64,000 bases of DNA from Kerstersia similis (GTDB taxonomy: Bacteria; Pseudomonadota; Gammaproteobacteria; Burkholderiales; Burkholderiaceae_B): NCBI RefSeq assembly GCF_965139615.1, contig NZ_CBCSIQ010000016.1, positions 36,883 through 100,882 on the forward strand. Direction: 5' to 3'. Positions 34,532 to 43,380 of this stretch are shown here, piece by piece. Every line of letters starts with the position of its first letter. Positions within the stretch are counted from its first letter, which is position 1. Under the pieces are notes generated by a model. The model ran no database searches. It was not told the DNA's origin and saw only the letters and a program-made list of their open reading frames with translations. A program made the translations under genes and the position numbers.

Positions 34532-36817
34532 ATGTCAAACACTGCCAGACTTCCTTTCCGCAGCTACCCGGGATTCCCCCCCTCGCTTTCAGCGCCCCGA
34601 GCCATCCGCAGCGCCCGACTGCTGAATATTGCGCTCTGCCTGCTGCTCGCGACGCCGGTGCAGGCCCAATCCAGCGTAGCCGTCACCAACCTGACGTCCT
34701 TCCACTATGGCGGCGAACTCACAACCGACCCCGACGGCAGCGCTAAGGGCTGGCCCAACCTGCGTTGGCCCACGGCTCCGCCCTTGCTGACGACCCATCC
34801 TTACTCCGGCACGAGCTACCTGTTCGGAGGCAGTCTGGGCCAGAAAATCAACTTCCTGCAGAACGCGGGTTTATGGTGGATGCCAGCGGCTCCCGGACAC
34901 TACGATCGTTTGCAAACGCCGGATGGTGATCAGGTCTTCGGCATCATCATGGGCACACCGGTTCAATCCCGCAGCAAGCATCTGTATGGCGTCATCATCA
35001 GCAGCAACTACAACAGTATCAACACACGCAATTTTTCCGATGACGGCATAGATTGCAAAGGCGAGAATCTCGCGGCATGCCTGGCCATGACTGGCGCGCA
35101 ACCCCCGCTGCCCAATCAAAACCCGAATATCACAAGCAGCTATTTTTCTTCGGGCCATTCCGGCCTGGTCGGACGCGGCATGATGTTCCGCACCGAGTTC
35201 GACGGCACTCACCTGGAAATCGTCGAGGCCACGCTGGGGGAACTGAATCTTCCCAACGGCGCATTGGTCATCGACAGTGCTGACAATCTCTATGGTGTGG
35301 ATCTGGGCCCCTCAGGCGGGGGACGCATCTTCAAGCTGAGCGCCGACGGCTCCTTCCATACTCTCTACGAGTTTGCACTGGCCCCCAACGGAAAAAAGCA
35401 GGTTCCCAATGGCATGATCCTGGGCTCGGACGGCTGGCTTTACGGCACCAGCGCCTATCCTCGCGGCATGCCGCTGGCCCCCGATGTCCCCACCGCTCCC
35501 GACACGCCGGTCGGCATCATTTACAAGATCAATCCTGCGGCGGCCGTACCCTCCAGCACCTTCCAGGTACTGCATACCCTGACGCTGGCCAATGGTGAAT
35601 TACGTTCCAGCCGCTATTGGTCTGCCAACAACTTCTTCTATGGCACCGACAAGGAGATCCACCCTGGCGACCTGGTCTCCGATCGCGAGCACAGGGAGTC
35701 CTACTACAGCCCGCTCAACTGGGTCGTCGAAGGCCCGGACGGCTATCTGTACGGTACCACTTCCCTCCCCCAATGTACCTATTGGGCAGTGGGAAAAACC
35801 GTCAACCAAGGCACCCTGCGTTATGTCACCCGCCAGACGCCTCTCTGCGGTGAAGGCAGCTACCGCAGTGCGCAACGAGAAGATGATTTCAGCCGACTCT
35901 ACGACGGCCCTCTTCCCCATGGCGCCGTCTATCGCATCAGCATGGACGGCAATAGCGGACTGCAAATGTTGCATACCTTCAAATTCACCGATGGCAGCCA
36001 ACCACGTGGCCAATTGGCAAGAGGCAAAGACGGGGCGATTTACGGCACAACCTTGTCCGGCGGCGCAAACCAATACCGCATCATCGACACCACGCTAAAA
36101 AAGGTAGAAAAAATAACGGCAGATATCGGTGCGGATGTCACGATCACCTCGCCCACCGGAACCGTGTGGCGCGTCGTTCCAGACCGGATCAGGTTGGACG
36201 ACAACGGCACGGTTCTGGACGGTGGCTTTGAATCCTTGCATTCATTCGAATACGACAAAGACGGCCGCCGCCCCAACGGCTTGAACGCAGGTGCCGACGG
36301 CCGCCTTTATGGCGTCACGCTGTTTGGCGGGCAAGGTTATACGGCCTCTAGCGGAATCCATTACCACTCCGACGACCACGGCACAGTCTTCACCATCGAC
36401 CTGGAGGGTGGAACGCCTGACGCCAGCATCACGCTGACCTTCTCTCCCAGTGAAATAGATCTTGGCGCCACAAGCACCGTCACCTGGACCTCCCATCAGG
36501 CCCGTGACTGCAAAGCGTCCTGGCGCAAGGATGCAAACAACAACTGGCAATCCGTCGCATCCAGCGGCAGCGACGAAATCATTCCAGCCAGCGGCACTTA
36601 CTACCACACCTTGCAATGCATAGACGAAGTCAAAGGCACGCAGATCGCAGCGACCGCCACGCTCTACGTCAATGCGCCGGTCACGGCCAACGATGGCAAC
36701 CATACCGACTACGGCAATGGCGGCGGGGGCGGCAGCCTCCCCTGGCTGCTGCTCCCCCTCCTTGGGGGCGTCGGTTGGCAACGCCGGCGCCGGGCTGGAC
36801 ATCGCACGCAACACTGA
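34532..36817 (+). CDS. Secreted GloVer-repeat protein with C-terminal sorting-like tail
   Basis: A 761-residue protein starting 51 bases after the receptor. A hydrophobic signal segment ends PVQAQ. The body has repeated beta motifs of the GloVer type (DGWLYGTSAYP, DGYLYGTTSLP, DGAIYGTTLSGG, DGRLYGVTLFGG), typical of a beta-propeller surface protein. An Ig-like domain with paired cysteines follows (near residues 635-720). The end is GNGGGGGSLPWLLLPLLGGV, then basic RRRRAG: a Gly-rich linker, one hydrophobic helix and an Arg cluster, as in GlyGly-CTERM-like anchors. It should be exported and held at or released from the cell surface. Co-transcription with the receptor is likely. Start chosen at the ATG nearest the signal peptide. 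Confidence 0.75.
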   Translation: MSNTARLPFRSYPGFPPSLSAPRAIRSARLLNIALCLLLATPVQAQSSVAVTNLTSFHYGGELTTDPDGSAKGWPNLRWPTAPPLLTTHPYSGTSYLFGGSLGQKINFLQNAGLWWMPAAPGHYDRLQTPDGDQVFGIIMGTPVQSRSKHLYGVIISSNYNSINTRNFSDDGIDCKGENLAACLAMTGAQPPLPNQNPNITSSYFSSGHSGLVGRGMMFRTEFDGTHLEIVEATLGELNLPNGALVIDSADNLYGVDLGPSGGGRIFKLSADGSFHTLYEFALAPNGKKQVPNGMILGSDGWLYGTSAYPRGMPLAPDVPTAPDTPVGIIYKINPAAAVPSSTFQVLHTLTLANGELRSSRYWSANNFFYGTDKEIHPGDLVSDREHRESYYSPLNWVVEGPDGYLYGTTSLPQCTYWAVGKTVNQGTLRYVTRQTPLCGEGSYRSAQREDDFSRLYDGPLPHGAVYRISMDGNSGLQMLHTFKFTDGSQPRGQLARGKDGAIYGTTLSGGANQYRIIDTTLKKVEKITADIGADVTITSPTGTVWRVVPDRIRLDDNGTVLDGGFESLHSFEYDKDGRRPNGLNAGADGRLYGVTLFGGQGYTASSGIHYHSDDHGTVFTIDLEGGTPDASITLTFSPSEIDLGATSTVTWTSHQARDCKASWRKDANNNWQSVASSGSDEIIPASGTYYHTLQCIDEVKGTQIAATATLYVNAPVTANDGNHTDYGNGGGGGSLPWLLLPLLGGVGWQRRRRAGHRTQH

Positions 36818-36871
36818 AAACCGACCGTATCCCTGTTCGCCCGCTTCTCATTCCTACCGTACGGAATCCCC

Positions 36872-38830
36872 ATGAAAACTGAACGTCATCATCCTCCCGC
36901 CCTGATTTCCCTGACGCTTTTAAGCAGCGCTTTGCTGTGCGCCGGGATACTTCATGCCCAGCCTGCTGCCGCCCAGCAGGCAAGCACTTCCTTCACCCCC
37001 GATATCCTGGTGCGGTTCACTGGCACCGAGGGCAGCCACCCAGGCACGTGGCCATACTCCCCACCCATCCAGCTTGCAGACGGCAAACTGTATGGCACAA
37101 CCCGGGTCGGTGGCGGCACCTGCCCCAGCTCCTGGGAAAACTGGAATTTCGATCGTGGCGTCGTCTATAGCCTGGACCCCTCCTCCAGCGTCACTTACAC
37201 GGCAAATCCGTTGGACTGCGACATCCGCGCCAGCATTTCCACCTTGGTACCCAATACTGCGCAAGATACGCTCTACGGCGGCACCATCTATTCCGGCACG
37301 GCCAGCACTGGCGGTGTCTTCACCATCAAAGACGGCCAGGCCACCTTCCTCTCCCGGCCGGATCAAACCGCTGCCCTGAGCAAGGCTGCCAAGCCTCGCG
37401 GCCAGCTCGCCATGGACAGCGACGGTAATCTCTATTTCGGCAGCGGTGGCGCAGGGACCTGCGCAAGCACATATACGGGCAACAAACTTTGGCGCATGAA
37501 TGCCCAGGGCATCTACACCCTGGTGGTGGATTTCTGCGCCGGCGGCAATGACGGGGGCTTTTACACGGGCACGACCAATGCCACGCAAGTCCAGCACAAG
37601 GGCGGCGTCCCGCAGCACATGGTCTGGAGCGAAAAGGACCAGGCCTTGTACCTGCTGACCATCGTCGCAACACTCGGCGTTGCCGACAGCAGCATGAGCA
37701 GCGACTACTACGGGCGCAGTGTCGGAACACTGGTGCGCATCAACAAAGCGGCGCTGGAGGAAGGTGCGGCCAACAACGGCGTGCTCGCACCCGAAAAGGT
37801 CGAGGTACTGCATACGTTCCTGCGCGGCCGTGACGGAGTACTGCGTGCGGGCGATGACGGCAGCATGAGCGCCCTGCTCGAAGATGGCGAATGGCTCTAC
37901 GGCACGACCTATTTCAACAATGGATCCAGTGACTCCGTTGCAAGCGCCGTGCCCGAATCGTCCGACGGCGGCGCCCTGTGGCGCGTCAGGAAAAATGATC
38001 CGGCCAGTTTCAAGGTCGTGCACTATTTCCAGAATACTCATGCCACGGGAGTCGCCAATACGGATGGCGTGAATCCGACTGGCACACTGGTTCGCGCCGT
38101 GGACGGCAATATCTACGGCACCACGCGTTTCGACGGTTCCGCCGTCCATGCCAAGAAATATGCCGTAGGCAGCGGCACGATCTTCCGTGTGAAAACAGGC
38201 AAGCAAGCAGACCGATCCGACGATCAACTCGAAATTCTGCACCGTTTCGATCTCGGTACCGAAGGCGGTCTGCCCATCGGGCTATCTGCCGGCGCCGTCA
38301 ACAACGGAGTACAGAAACTGTTTGGTATCAACGCTCACGGCGGCAACGGCGAAATATCGGACGGTACACGCCTGCAAGAAGGAAACGGCACCGTCTTCTC
38401 TATTGATGTCGCTCTGCCAGAAGTCTTTACTCAAGAACTCGCCGTATCCGCCGAGCAGCTCGCTGCCGGCAGTGCGCTCACCCTTACCTGGAAAGCCGAG
38501 AATGTCAGTAGCTGCTCCGCAACAGGGGAGAATGACGGTTTGTGGACCGGAGCCCAGGCACTGGACGGCAGCAACGGCGTTCAACTGACGCTCAACCAGG
38601 CGGGCACCTATACCTTCGGGCTGGATTGCGTGCGCAGCTTCGGTGGTCCGAATGCAGTCTCTGCCACCGCTGCCGTCGTCGTGACGGCGGCGCCGTCGGA
38701 ACCGGCCGGCGGCAACGACAATGGCTCCGATAATGGTGGCAGTGGCGGGGGCGCACTGGGCCACCTGGCACTGCTGGCGCTGGGCCTGCTGGGCCTACGC
38801 CGTCAGCAACGCGGCCAGCCTCAAGGCTGA
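36872..38830 (+). CDS. Second secreted GloVer-repeat protein with sorting-like tail
   Basis: A 652-residue paralogue of the preceding protein in layout. The signal peptide is clear (LTLLSSALLCAGILHAQPAAA). Repeats include DGKLYGTTRVGG, GEWLYGTTYFNNG and DGNIYGTTRFDG. An Ig-like domain with a cysteine pair (near residues 525-605) precedes a Gly/Asn-rich linker (GGNDNGSDNGGSGGGALGH), a hydrophobic helix (LALLALGLLGL) and basic RRQQRG. It starts 54 bases after its neighbour and is followed by a strong terminator, so it ends the receptor operon. The ligand is unknown. Confidence 0.75.
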   Translation: MKTERHHPPALISLTLLSSALLCAGILHAQPAAAQQASTSFTPDILVRFTGTEGSHPGTWPYSPPIQLADGKLYGTTRVGGGTCPSSWENWNFDRGVVYSLDPSSSVTYTANPLDCDIRASISTLVPNTAQDTLYGGTIYSGTASTGGVFTIKDGQATFLSRPDQTAALSKAAKPRGQLAMDSDGNLYFGSGGAGTCASTYTGNKLWRMNAQGIYTLVVDFCAGGNDGGFYTGTTNATQVQHKGGVPQHMVWSEKDQALYLLTIVATLGVADSSMSSDYYGRSVGTLVRINKAALEEGAANNGVLAPEKVEVLHTFLRGRDGVLRAGDDGSMSALLEDGEWLYGTTYFNNGSSDSVASAVPESSDGGALWRVRKNDPASFKVVHYFQNTHATGVANTDGVNPTGTLVRAVDGNIYGTTRFDGSAVHAKKYAVGSGTIFRVKTGKQADRSDDQLEILHRFDLGTEGGLPIGLSAGAVNNGVQKLFGINAHGGNGEISDGTRLQEGNGTVFSIDVALPEVFTQELAVSAEQLAAGSALTLTWKAENVSSCSATGENDGLWTGAQALDGSNGVQLTLNQAGTYTFGLDCVRSFGGPNAVSATAAVVVTAAPSEPAGGNDNGSDNGGSGGGALGHLALLALGLLGLRRQQRGQPQG

Positions 38831-38882
38831 ACCGGCCCATGACGAGGGAACCTCTCTTTCCTCGTCACGGTTGGCTCTTCTG

Positions 38883-38920
38883 AAAGAAACATGCCGGCGC
38901 TTGGGCCGGCATGTTTCTTT
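38883..38920. terminator. Bidirectional rho-independent terminator
   Basis: AAAGAAACATGCCGGC and GCCGGCATGTTTCTTT form a perfect 16-bp stem with a six-base loop. An A-rich start and T-rich end suit termination in both directions. It separates the second GloVer gene from the convergent CPBP protease gene. Confidence 0.85.
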
Positions 38921-39009
38921 GCCTGCACCTGCCAGGCAGATCAAGCGATCCCCCCCCATGCACAGCACGCGGCACAAGACATTGTTCCAGCGCGCTGGCG
39001 CTATTCGGG

Positions 39010-39768
39010 TCAGGCAGCGCCTGGCATCAGTTTGAATGCGAGCATCAACACCAATACCGGCCCGCCGTTATACAAGCCATGCAAGACAATCGCCGCGCCG
39101 ATGCCAGCCCGTACGCGTATCCATCCCAGTACCAGGCCAGCCAGCCATTGCGGCAAGACCAAAACCGGCAACAACCACCACGACACCTGTCCAAGATTGA
39201 AGTTGATCAGATGCATGCCGGCAAAGGCCAGCGCCGACAGATGGAATATCCACGGAAAGCCGCGCCGGTACCAGCGCAACGGCCGCCAGGCACGCCGGGG
39301 CACATGGTGCCGCGTACGCGGCCACCACAACACCGCCAACACCAGCGCCAGCAGGCCGCCTGTCCACCATGTCGGGCCATTGACCAGCACAACGATCAAC
39401 GGTGGCAATAAGGCCGCACCCAGCCAGGGCCGCCGCAGCCAGTAACGAAACACCAGTTCTTCCGTCACCGGCGCCCAGAAAATGGCATGCAGCCACAGCC
39501 ATTGATGCAAAACCAGCCGGTGCGATGCCCCTCCTGCTTCGGTCACTCCGACGATCAAGGGCGCAAATACCAGCAGCGATATCAGCCATAGCAGCCCCGC
39601 CCAGAGCAGCATGCGGCGCAAACGCGGCAGTCTCAGCCAATCCGCCCGTCCGTTATCCACGGGCAGCCCCATGCCGGTCGGCCTGCGGCAAGCCAGCGTC
39701 GGGCGCCGGATGAACGCCAGGAAGTCGCGCACATCACGCCCCAGGCTCATGGCCCGCTGCTCACTCAT
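39010..39768 (-). CDS. CPBP-family intramembrane protease
   Basis: A 252-residue membrane protein with about seven hydrophobic segments. The family's glutamate motif EExxxR is in APVTEELVFRYWL (near residue 97). The further catalytic histidines lie in FAGMHLINF (near residue 187) and VLHGLYNG (near residue 232). CPBP proteases process membrane proteins; some (for example the myxosortase and MrtJ groups) remove C-terminal sorting tails. It is convergent with the second GloVer gene, which has such a tail, so a role in its processing is possible but unproven. The N-terminal 45 residues are basic and soluble. Confidence 0.78.
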   Translation of the reverse strand: MSEQRAMSLGRDVRDFLAFIRRPTLACRRPTGMGLPVDNGRADWLRLPRLRRMLLWAGLLWLISLLVFAPLIVGVTEAGGASHRLVLHQWLWLHAIFWAPVTEELVFRYWLRRPWLGAALLPPLIVVLVNGPTWWTGGLLALVLAVLWWPRTRHHVPRRAWRPLRWYRRGFPWIFHLSALAFAGMHLINFNLGQVSWWLLPVLVLPQWLAGLVLGWIRVRAGIGAAIVLHGLYNGGPVLVLMLAFKLMPGAA

Positions 39769-39846
39769 GCCCGGCTCCCCGGCGCATTGCCCTCCGGGAC
39801 ACCGGCCCTTGCCGGATAGCTTCCCGCGCGGAACGGCGACCGGACA

Positions 39847-40446
39847 TCATGCCCGCTTGCCCTCATTCAGCTGACGCAAGGCCCGTTCAAAATCCCCGGA
39901 CAGGAAATGCGCCAGCAACGGGCGGCAACGCGCCAGTGCGTCGTCAATCTGTTCCTGCTCTTCGCGCCGCGGCGGGTGCAATACAAAATCCGCTACCTGT
40001 TGCGCCAGGCCCAGGGTACGTGGGTGGCCAATACCGATGCGCAGGCGCCAGAAGCCCGGCCCACCCAGCGCGGCCTGGATATCCTTCAGGCCATTGTGGC
40101 CCGCATGCCCACCACCTTGCTTGATTTTGACCTGCCCAGGCAACAGATCCAGCTCATCATGCAACACCAGCACCTGTTCCGGCGCCAGTTTATAAAAGCG
40201 CGCCAGCGTGCCAACACACTGCCCGGAGCGGTTCATGAAGGTAATCGGTTTGGCCAGATAGATATTCTCGCCATCCACCCTTGCCTTGGCCACTTCACCC
40301 ATGAAGTTTTTTTCTACAGCGAAGCTGGCGCGCAAATCAGAGGCATAGGTATCAGCCAGCCAGAATCCGGCATTGTGACGGGTTCGCTCATACTCGGTTC
40401 CGGGATTGCCCAGGCCCACAATCAGGCGTATCGGCGCGGCACTCAT
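39847..40446 (-). CDS. pth: Peptidyl-tRNA hydrolase
   Basis: A 199-residue enzyme that releases tRNA from stalled peptidyl-tRNA. It has the N-terminal LIVGLGNPGTEYERTRHNAG (catalytic His in RHNAG), then ITFMNRSGQ, VLHDELDL and GGGHAGHNGLKDI, all Pth signatures. The start at ATG 40446 is preferred to an in-frame ATG 66 bases upstream because the family starts just before the first strand. It is the last gene of the prs-rplY-pth cluster. Confidence 0.95.
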   Translation of the reverse strand: MSAAPIRLIVGLGNPGTEYERTRHNAGFWLADTYASDLRASFAVEKNFMGEVAKARVDGENIYLAKPITFMNRSGQCVGTLARFYKLAPEQVLVLHDELDLLPGQVKIKQGGGHAGHNGLKDIQAALGGPGFWRLRIGIGHPRTLGLAQQVADFVLHPPRREEQEQIDDALARCRPLLAHFLSGDFERALRQLNEGKRA

Positions 40447-40490
40447 TGCAACTCCTGTCCTGCGCCGGAAAGCGGCGCACGGTATCCATG

Positions 40491-40530
40491 AAAAAAATCC
40501 CTGCCAGGCCACACAGGCCAGACAGGGATT
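40491..40530 (-). terminator. Terminator between rplY and pth
   Basis: On the minus strand AATCCCTG pairs with CAGGGATT, with inner GGCC pairs, followed by a seven-T run. It lies 60 bases after the rplY stop. A second hairpin sits between them (GCACGGGC at 40544-40551 with GCCCGTGC at 40562-40569). pth may therefore depend on readthrough or its own promoter. Confidence 0.8.
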
Positions 40531-40589
40531 CTACAGACTGCACGCACGGGCCTGGCAACAAGCCCGTGCAGCACTGGCGTCCGGGCAGC

Positions 40590-41174
40590 TTAGGCCTCGG
40601 CTTCGCTTTCAGCAGCGCCACCAGCAGGAACGATGGCCGTGGCGAGCACTTGCGTTGCATCGCCCAGCGCGGTCACGCCCTTGGGCAGAACCAGCGAGCT
40701 GAGGTGCACCGATTCGCCGCCTTGCAGGTTGGCCAGATCGACGTCGATGGAAGCAGGCAGGTCGGCCGGCAGGCTCTTGACTTCAACTTCGGTGACCACG
40801 TGGCTGATCATGGCGCCGCCCAGCTTCACAGCAGGCGATTGCTCGCCGTTGATGAAGTTCAGGGGAACCTTGGTGGTGATCGCTTCGTTGGCCAGCACGC
40901 GCTGGAAGTCAACGTGCAGCACTTGCGGCTTGTAGGCGTGCCATTGCACCGAGCGCAGCAGAACGGAATGGGTCTTGCCTTCCAGTTGCATGCTCAGGAT
41001 GGAAGCGTGGAAAGCTTCCTTGCGCAGTGCGTGGTAGATCTCGTTGTGATCCAGTTCGATGTTCAGCGGCTGTTCGGTGCCGCCGTAAACGATGGCGGGA
41101 ACACGGCCGGCGCGGCGCAGGCGGCGGCTCGCACTCGAACCCTGGACGCTACGCGTAGTGGCGTTGAATTGCAT
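40590..41174 (-). CDS. rplY: 50S ribosomal protein L25 (general stress protein Ctc)
   Basis: A 194-residue L25 of the long Ctc type. The N-terminal 5S rRNA-binding domain (about 1-92) has RRLRRAGRVPAIVYGG and VLLRSVQWHAYKPQVLHVDF. The C-terminal TL5-like domain (about 95-190) has VPLNFINGEQSPAVKLGG. An Ala/Glu-rich tail ends it. The start at ATG 41174 (MQFNATTRS) fits the family better than the 17-residue extension. It lies downstream of prs, the standard bacterial pairing. Confidence 0.94.
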   Translation of the reverse strand: MQFNATTRSVQGSSASRRLRRAGRVPAIVYGGTEQPLNIELDHNEIYHALRKEAFHASILSMQLEGKTHSVLLRSVQWHAYKPQVLHVDFQRVLANEAITTKVPLNFINGEQSPAVKLGGAMISHVVTEVEVKSLPADLPASIDVDLANLQGGESVHLSSLVLPKGVTALGDATQVLATAIVPAGGAAESEAEA

Positions 41175-41216
41175 GGATAACTCCAGACTTGATAGGCGGC
41201 GAACCGCCGGGTAAGC

Positions 41217-41268
41217 GTCCGCCACCCTGTGTGGCGGACAAAAAGACAGGGTGCCGCGACCAGCACCC
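41217..41268 (-). terminator. Terminator/attenuator and leader hairpin between prs and rplY
   Basis: Reading leftward from prs, GGGTGC (41268-41263) and GCACCC (41254-41249) form a hairpin followed by TGTC and a five-T run (41244-41240). Immediately after is a second stable hairpin, GTCCGCCAC (41239-41231) with GTGGCGGAC (41225-41217), in the rplY leader. The first looks like a terminator for prs. The second could modulate rplY. Confidence 0.55.
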
Positions 41269-41281
41269 CGTCAGAAACAGT

Positions 41282-42235
41282 TCAATCGACAAACAAGGAG
41301 CTGACCGACTCGGCGTGCGAGATGCGCAGCATGGTTTCACCCAGCAGCGATGCGCAGGAGAGCTGGCGGATCTTCCCGCAAGCTGCGCCTTCGGCGCTCA
41401 GCGGAATCGTGTCGGTCACGACCAGTTCGTCCAGTTCGGATTCGCTGATGCGCTTGACCGCGCCACCGGACAGCACCGGGTGCGTGCAATAGGCATAGAC
41501 CTTGCCAGCGCCGCGCTCTTTGAGCGCCTGGGCAGCCTTGCACAGCGTACCGGCGGTATCCACCATGTCATCCATGATGATGCAGGTACGGCCATCCACT
41601 TCACCGATGATGTTCATCACTTCGGAGACATTGGCGCGCGGGCGACGCTTGTCGATGATGGCCAGGTCGGCTTCCAGCTGCTTGGCCAGCGCACGCGCAC
41701 GCACCACGCCGCCGATATCGGGCGAAACCACGACCAGATTTTCGAATTCGTGGTTCCAGATGTCCTTCAGCAGCACCGGCGACGCATAGATGTTGTCAAC
41801 GGGGATGTCGAAGAAGCCCTGGATCTGGTCTGCGTGCAGGTCCATGGTCAGGACGCGGTCAACGCCCACCACCTGCAGCATGTTGGCCACGACCTTGGCC
41901 GAGATGGCGACGCGCGCCGAACGCGGACGGCGATCCTGGCGGGCATAGCCGAAATAGGGAATGGCGGCGGTGATGCGGCCTGCCGATGCACGGCGCAGCG
42001 CGTCAACCATGACCATGATTTCCATCAGGTTGTCATTGGTAGGCGCACAGGTGGGCTGCAGCACGAATACGTCCTTGCCGCGCACGTTCTCATTGATTTC
42101 CACTGCCACCTCACCGTCTGAGAAACGGCCAACGGACATTTTGCCGAGGGACATATCGAGATGACTGGCGACATCGGCAGCAAGCCTGGGATTGGCTGTG
42201 CCGGTGAAAATCATGAAGCTGTCGTTGGAGGACAT
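41282..42235 (-). CDS. prs: Ribose-phosphate pyrophosphokinase
   Basis: A 317-residue enzyme making PRPP from ribose 5-phosphate and ATP. It shows FTGTANPRLAADVA at the start, ENVRGKDVFVLQPTCAPTND, the ATP loop YFGYARQDRR (near residue 97), the PRPP-binding VVSPDIGGVVRARALA and the RPP loop IIMDDMVDTAGTL (near residue 219). Length is typical. It lies directly downstream of tRNA-Gln and ispE. Confidence 0.96.
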   Translation of the reverse strand: MSSNDSFMIFTGTANPRLAADVASHLDMSLGKMSVGRFSDGEVAVEINENVRGKDVFVLQPTCAPTNDNLMEIMVMVDALRRASAGRITAAIPYFGYARQDRRPRSARVAISAKVVANMLQVVGVDRVLTMDLHADQIQGFFDIPVDNIYASPVLLKDIWNHEFENLVVVSPDIGGVVRARALAKQLEADLAIIDKRRPRANVSEVMNIIGEVDGRTCIIMDDMVDTAGTLCKAAQALKERGAGKVYAYCTHPVLSGGAVKRISESELDELVVTDTIPLSAEGAACGKIRQLSCASLLGETMLRISHAESVSSLFVD

Positions 42236-42358
42236 GGTAGTGACGGTTCCGGACGTCAGAAAAAGAAAAAGCTGTCGAACTGAGCCAACTATGATGAATC
42301 GGCGGGTTCAACAGCTTTGCGTATTTTTTGCAGTCAATGCCTGGTATGTATGGGTTAG

Positions 42359-42435
42359 TGGCTGGGGAGGAAGGACTCGAACCCTCGAATGCCGGAATCA
42401 AAATCCGGTGCCTTAACCAACTTGGCGACTCCCCA
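42359..42435 (-). tRNA. tRNA-Gln (anticodon TTG)
   Basis: On the minus strand the 77-base sequence begins TGGGGAGTCGCCAAG and ends CTCCCCAGCCA, giving a seven-pair acceptor stem, discriminator G and an encoded CCA. The anticodon stem CCGGA/TCCGG encloses loop TTTTGAT with anticodon TTG (reads CAA). The T loop is GTTCGAGTC. It lies between ispE (five bases away) and prs. Confidence 0.96.
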
Positions 42436-42440
42436 ACTGC

Positions 42441-43370
42441 TCAAACAACCCACTGCTTCAATGGATGCTCGCTTAATCCCCGGCAAACATATGTCTCTAC
42501 CGGGGCAGCCTCACCGTTACCGGGAAACTGCACAGCACGCATTTTAGCGGCAAATTTCCGTTCTGCCAAAACTGCTTTGTCGAGATCGTGAAATTCGCCA
42601 AAAAGACAACTTCCAGACCCTGACATGCGAACCGGGAACCCTTCTTCGGTCATCCACTCAGCCACCTGCCTGACGGCGGGGTAGCGACTGAATGCTACCG
42701 TTTCCAGATCGTTCCGGCCAAACTCGGAAATGTTCCCCTTGTTTGTTTTCGTCATCTCGGAAAAGAACGCCATTATGATCCTCTCAGAATCACGTGTCAA
42801 GTCTTTTGCAGAAAAAATTTCTACTGTTGGAATCGAGACACCTGGGCGCAGGACCAGATAGGCGCGTGAGGGCAGCGTCAACGCCTGCAATTGCTCGCCG
42901 ATCCCCTCGGCAAAAGCATTGTCCCCAAACAGGAATACCGGCACATCGGCACCCAGTGCCACGCCCAGCTGCATCAGGGCCGCGCGCCCCAGGCCGGCAT
43001 CCCACAGACGGTTCAGCGCAATCAGGGTACTGGCGGCATCGCTGGAGCCGCCCCCCAGCCCGCCCCCCATGGGAATACGCTTTTCCAGGCGAATATCCGC
43101 CCCCAGCGCGGTCCCACATGCCGCCTGCAGGTTGCGGGCCGCACGCACGACCAGATTGTCATCATGCGCCACGCCGGCGGTTGCGCCATGCAGCACGATG
43201 CGCCCGTCGGTACGCAAATCGAAATGCAGGGTATCGGCCAGATCCAGAAACTGGAACGCCGTCTGCAACAGGTGGTAGCCGTCTGCACGGCGCCCCGTCA
43301 CATGCAGGAACAGGTTGATCTTGGCCGGCGCGGGTACATCATGCAGGCACTGGCCTGGACGGTAGAACAT
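42441..43370 (-). CDS. ispE: 4-diphosphocytidyl-2-C-methyl-D-erythritol kinase
   Basis: A 309-residue GHMP kinase of the MEP isoprenoid pathway. The N-terminal catalytic lysine region is PAPAKINLFLHVTGRRADGYH (about residues 13-33). The ATP loop is IPMGGGLGGGSSDAAST (near residue 100) and GADVPVFLFG contains the active-site Asp. A typical C-terminal glycine motif is VRMSGSGSCLFG. It lies 10 bases after lolB and just upstream of tRNA-Gln, the usual betaproteobacterial order. Confidence 0.95.
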   Translation of the reverse strand: MFYRPGQCLHDVPAPAKINLFLHVTGRRADGYHLLQTAFQFLDLADTLHFDLRTDGRIVLHGATAGVAHDDNLVVRAARNLQAACGTALGADIRLEKRIPMGGGLGGGSSDAASTLIALNRLWDAGLGRAALMQLGVALGADVPVFLFGDNAFAEGIGEQLQALTLPSRAYLVLRPGVSIPTVEIFSAKDLTRDSERIIMAFFSEMTKTNKGNISEFGRNDLETVAFSRYPAVRQVAEWMTEEGFPVRMSGSGSCLFGEFHDLDKAVLAERKFAAKMRAVQFPGNGEAAPVETYVCRGLSEHPLKQWVV

Positions 43371-43380
43371 GGCGAAAAAA

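Noticed and set aside
36920..38242. 440-codon frame antisense to the second GloVer gene
   Set aside because: No motif; the plus-strand gene has a signal peptide, repeats and an anchor.
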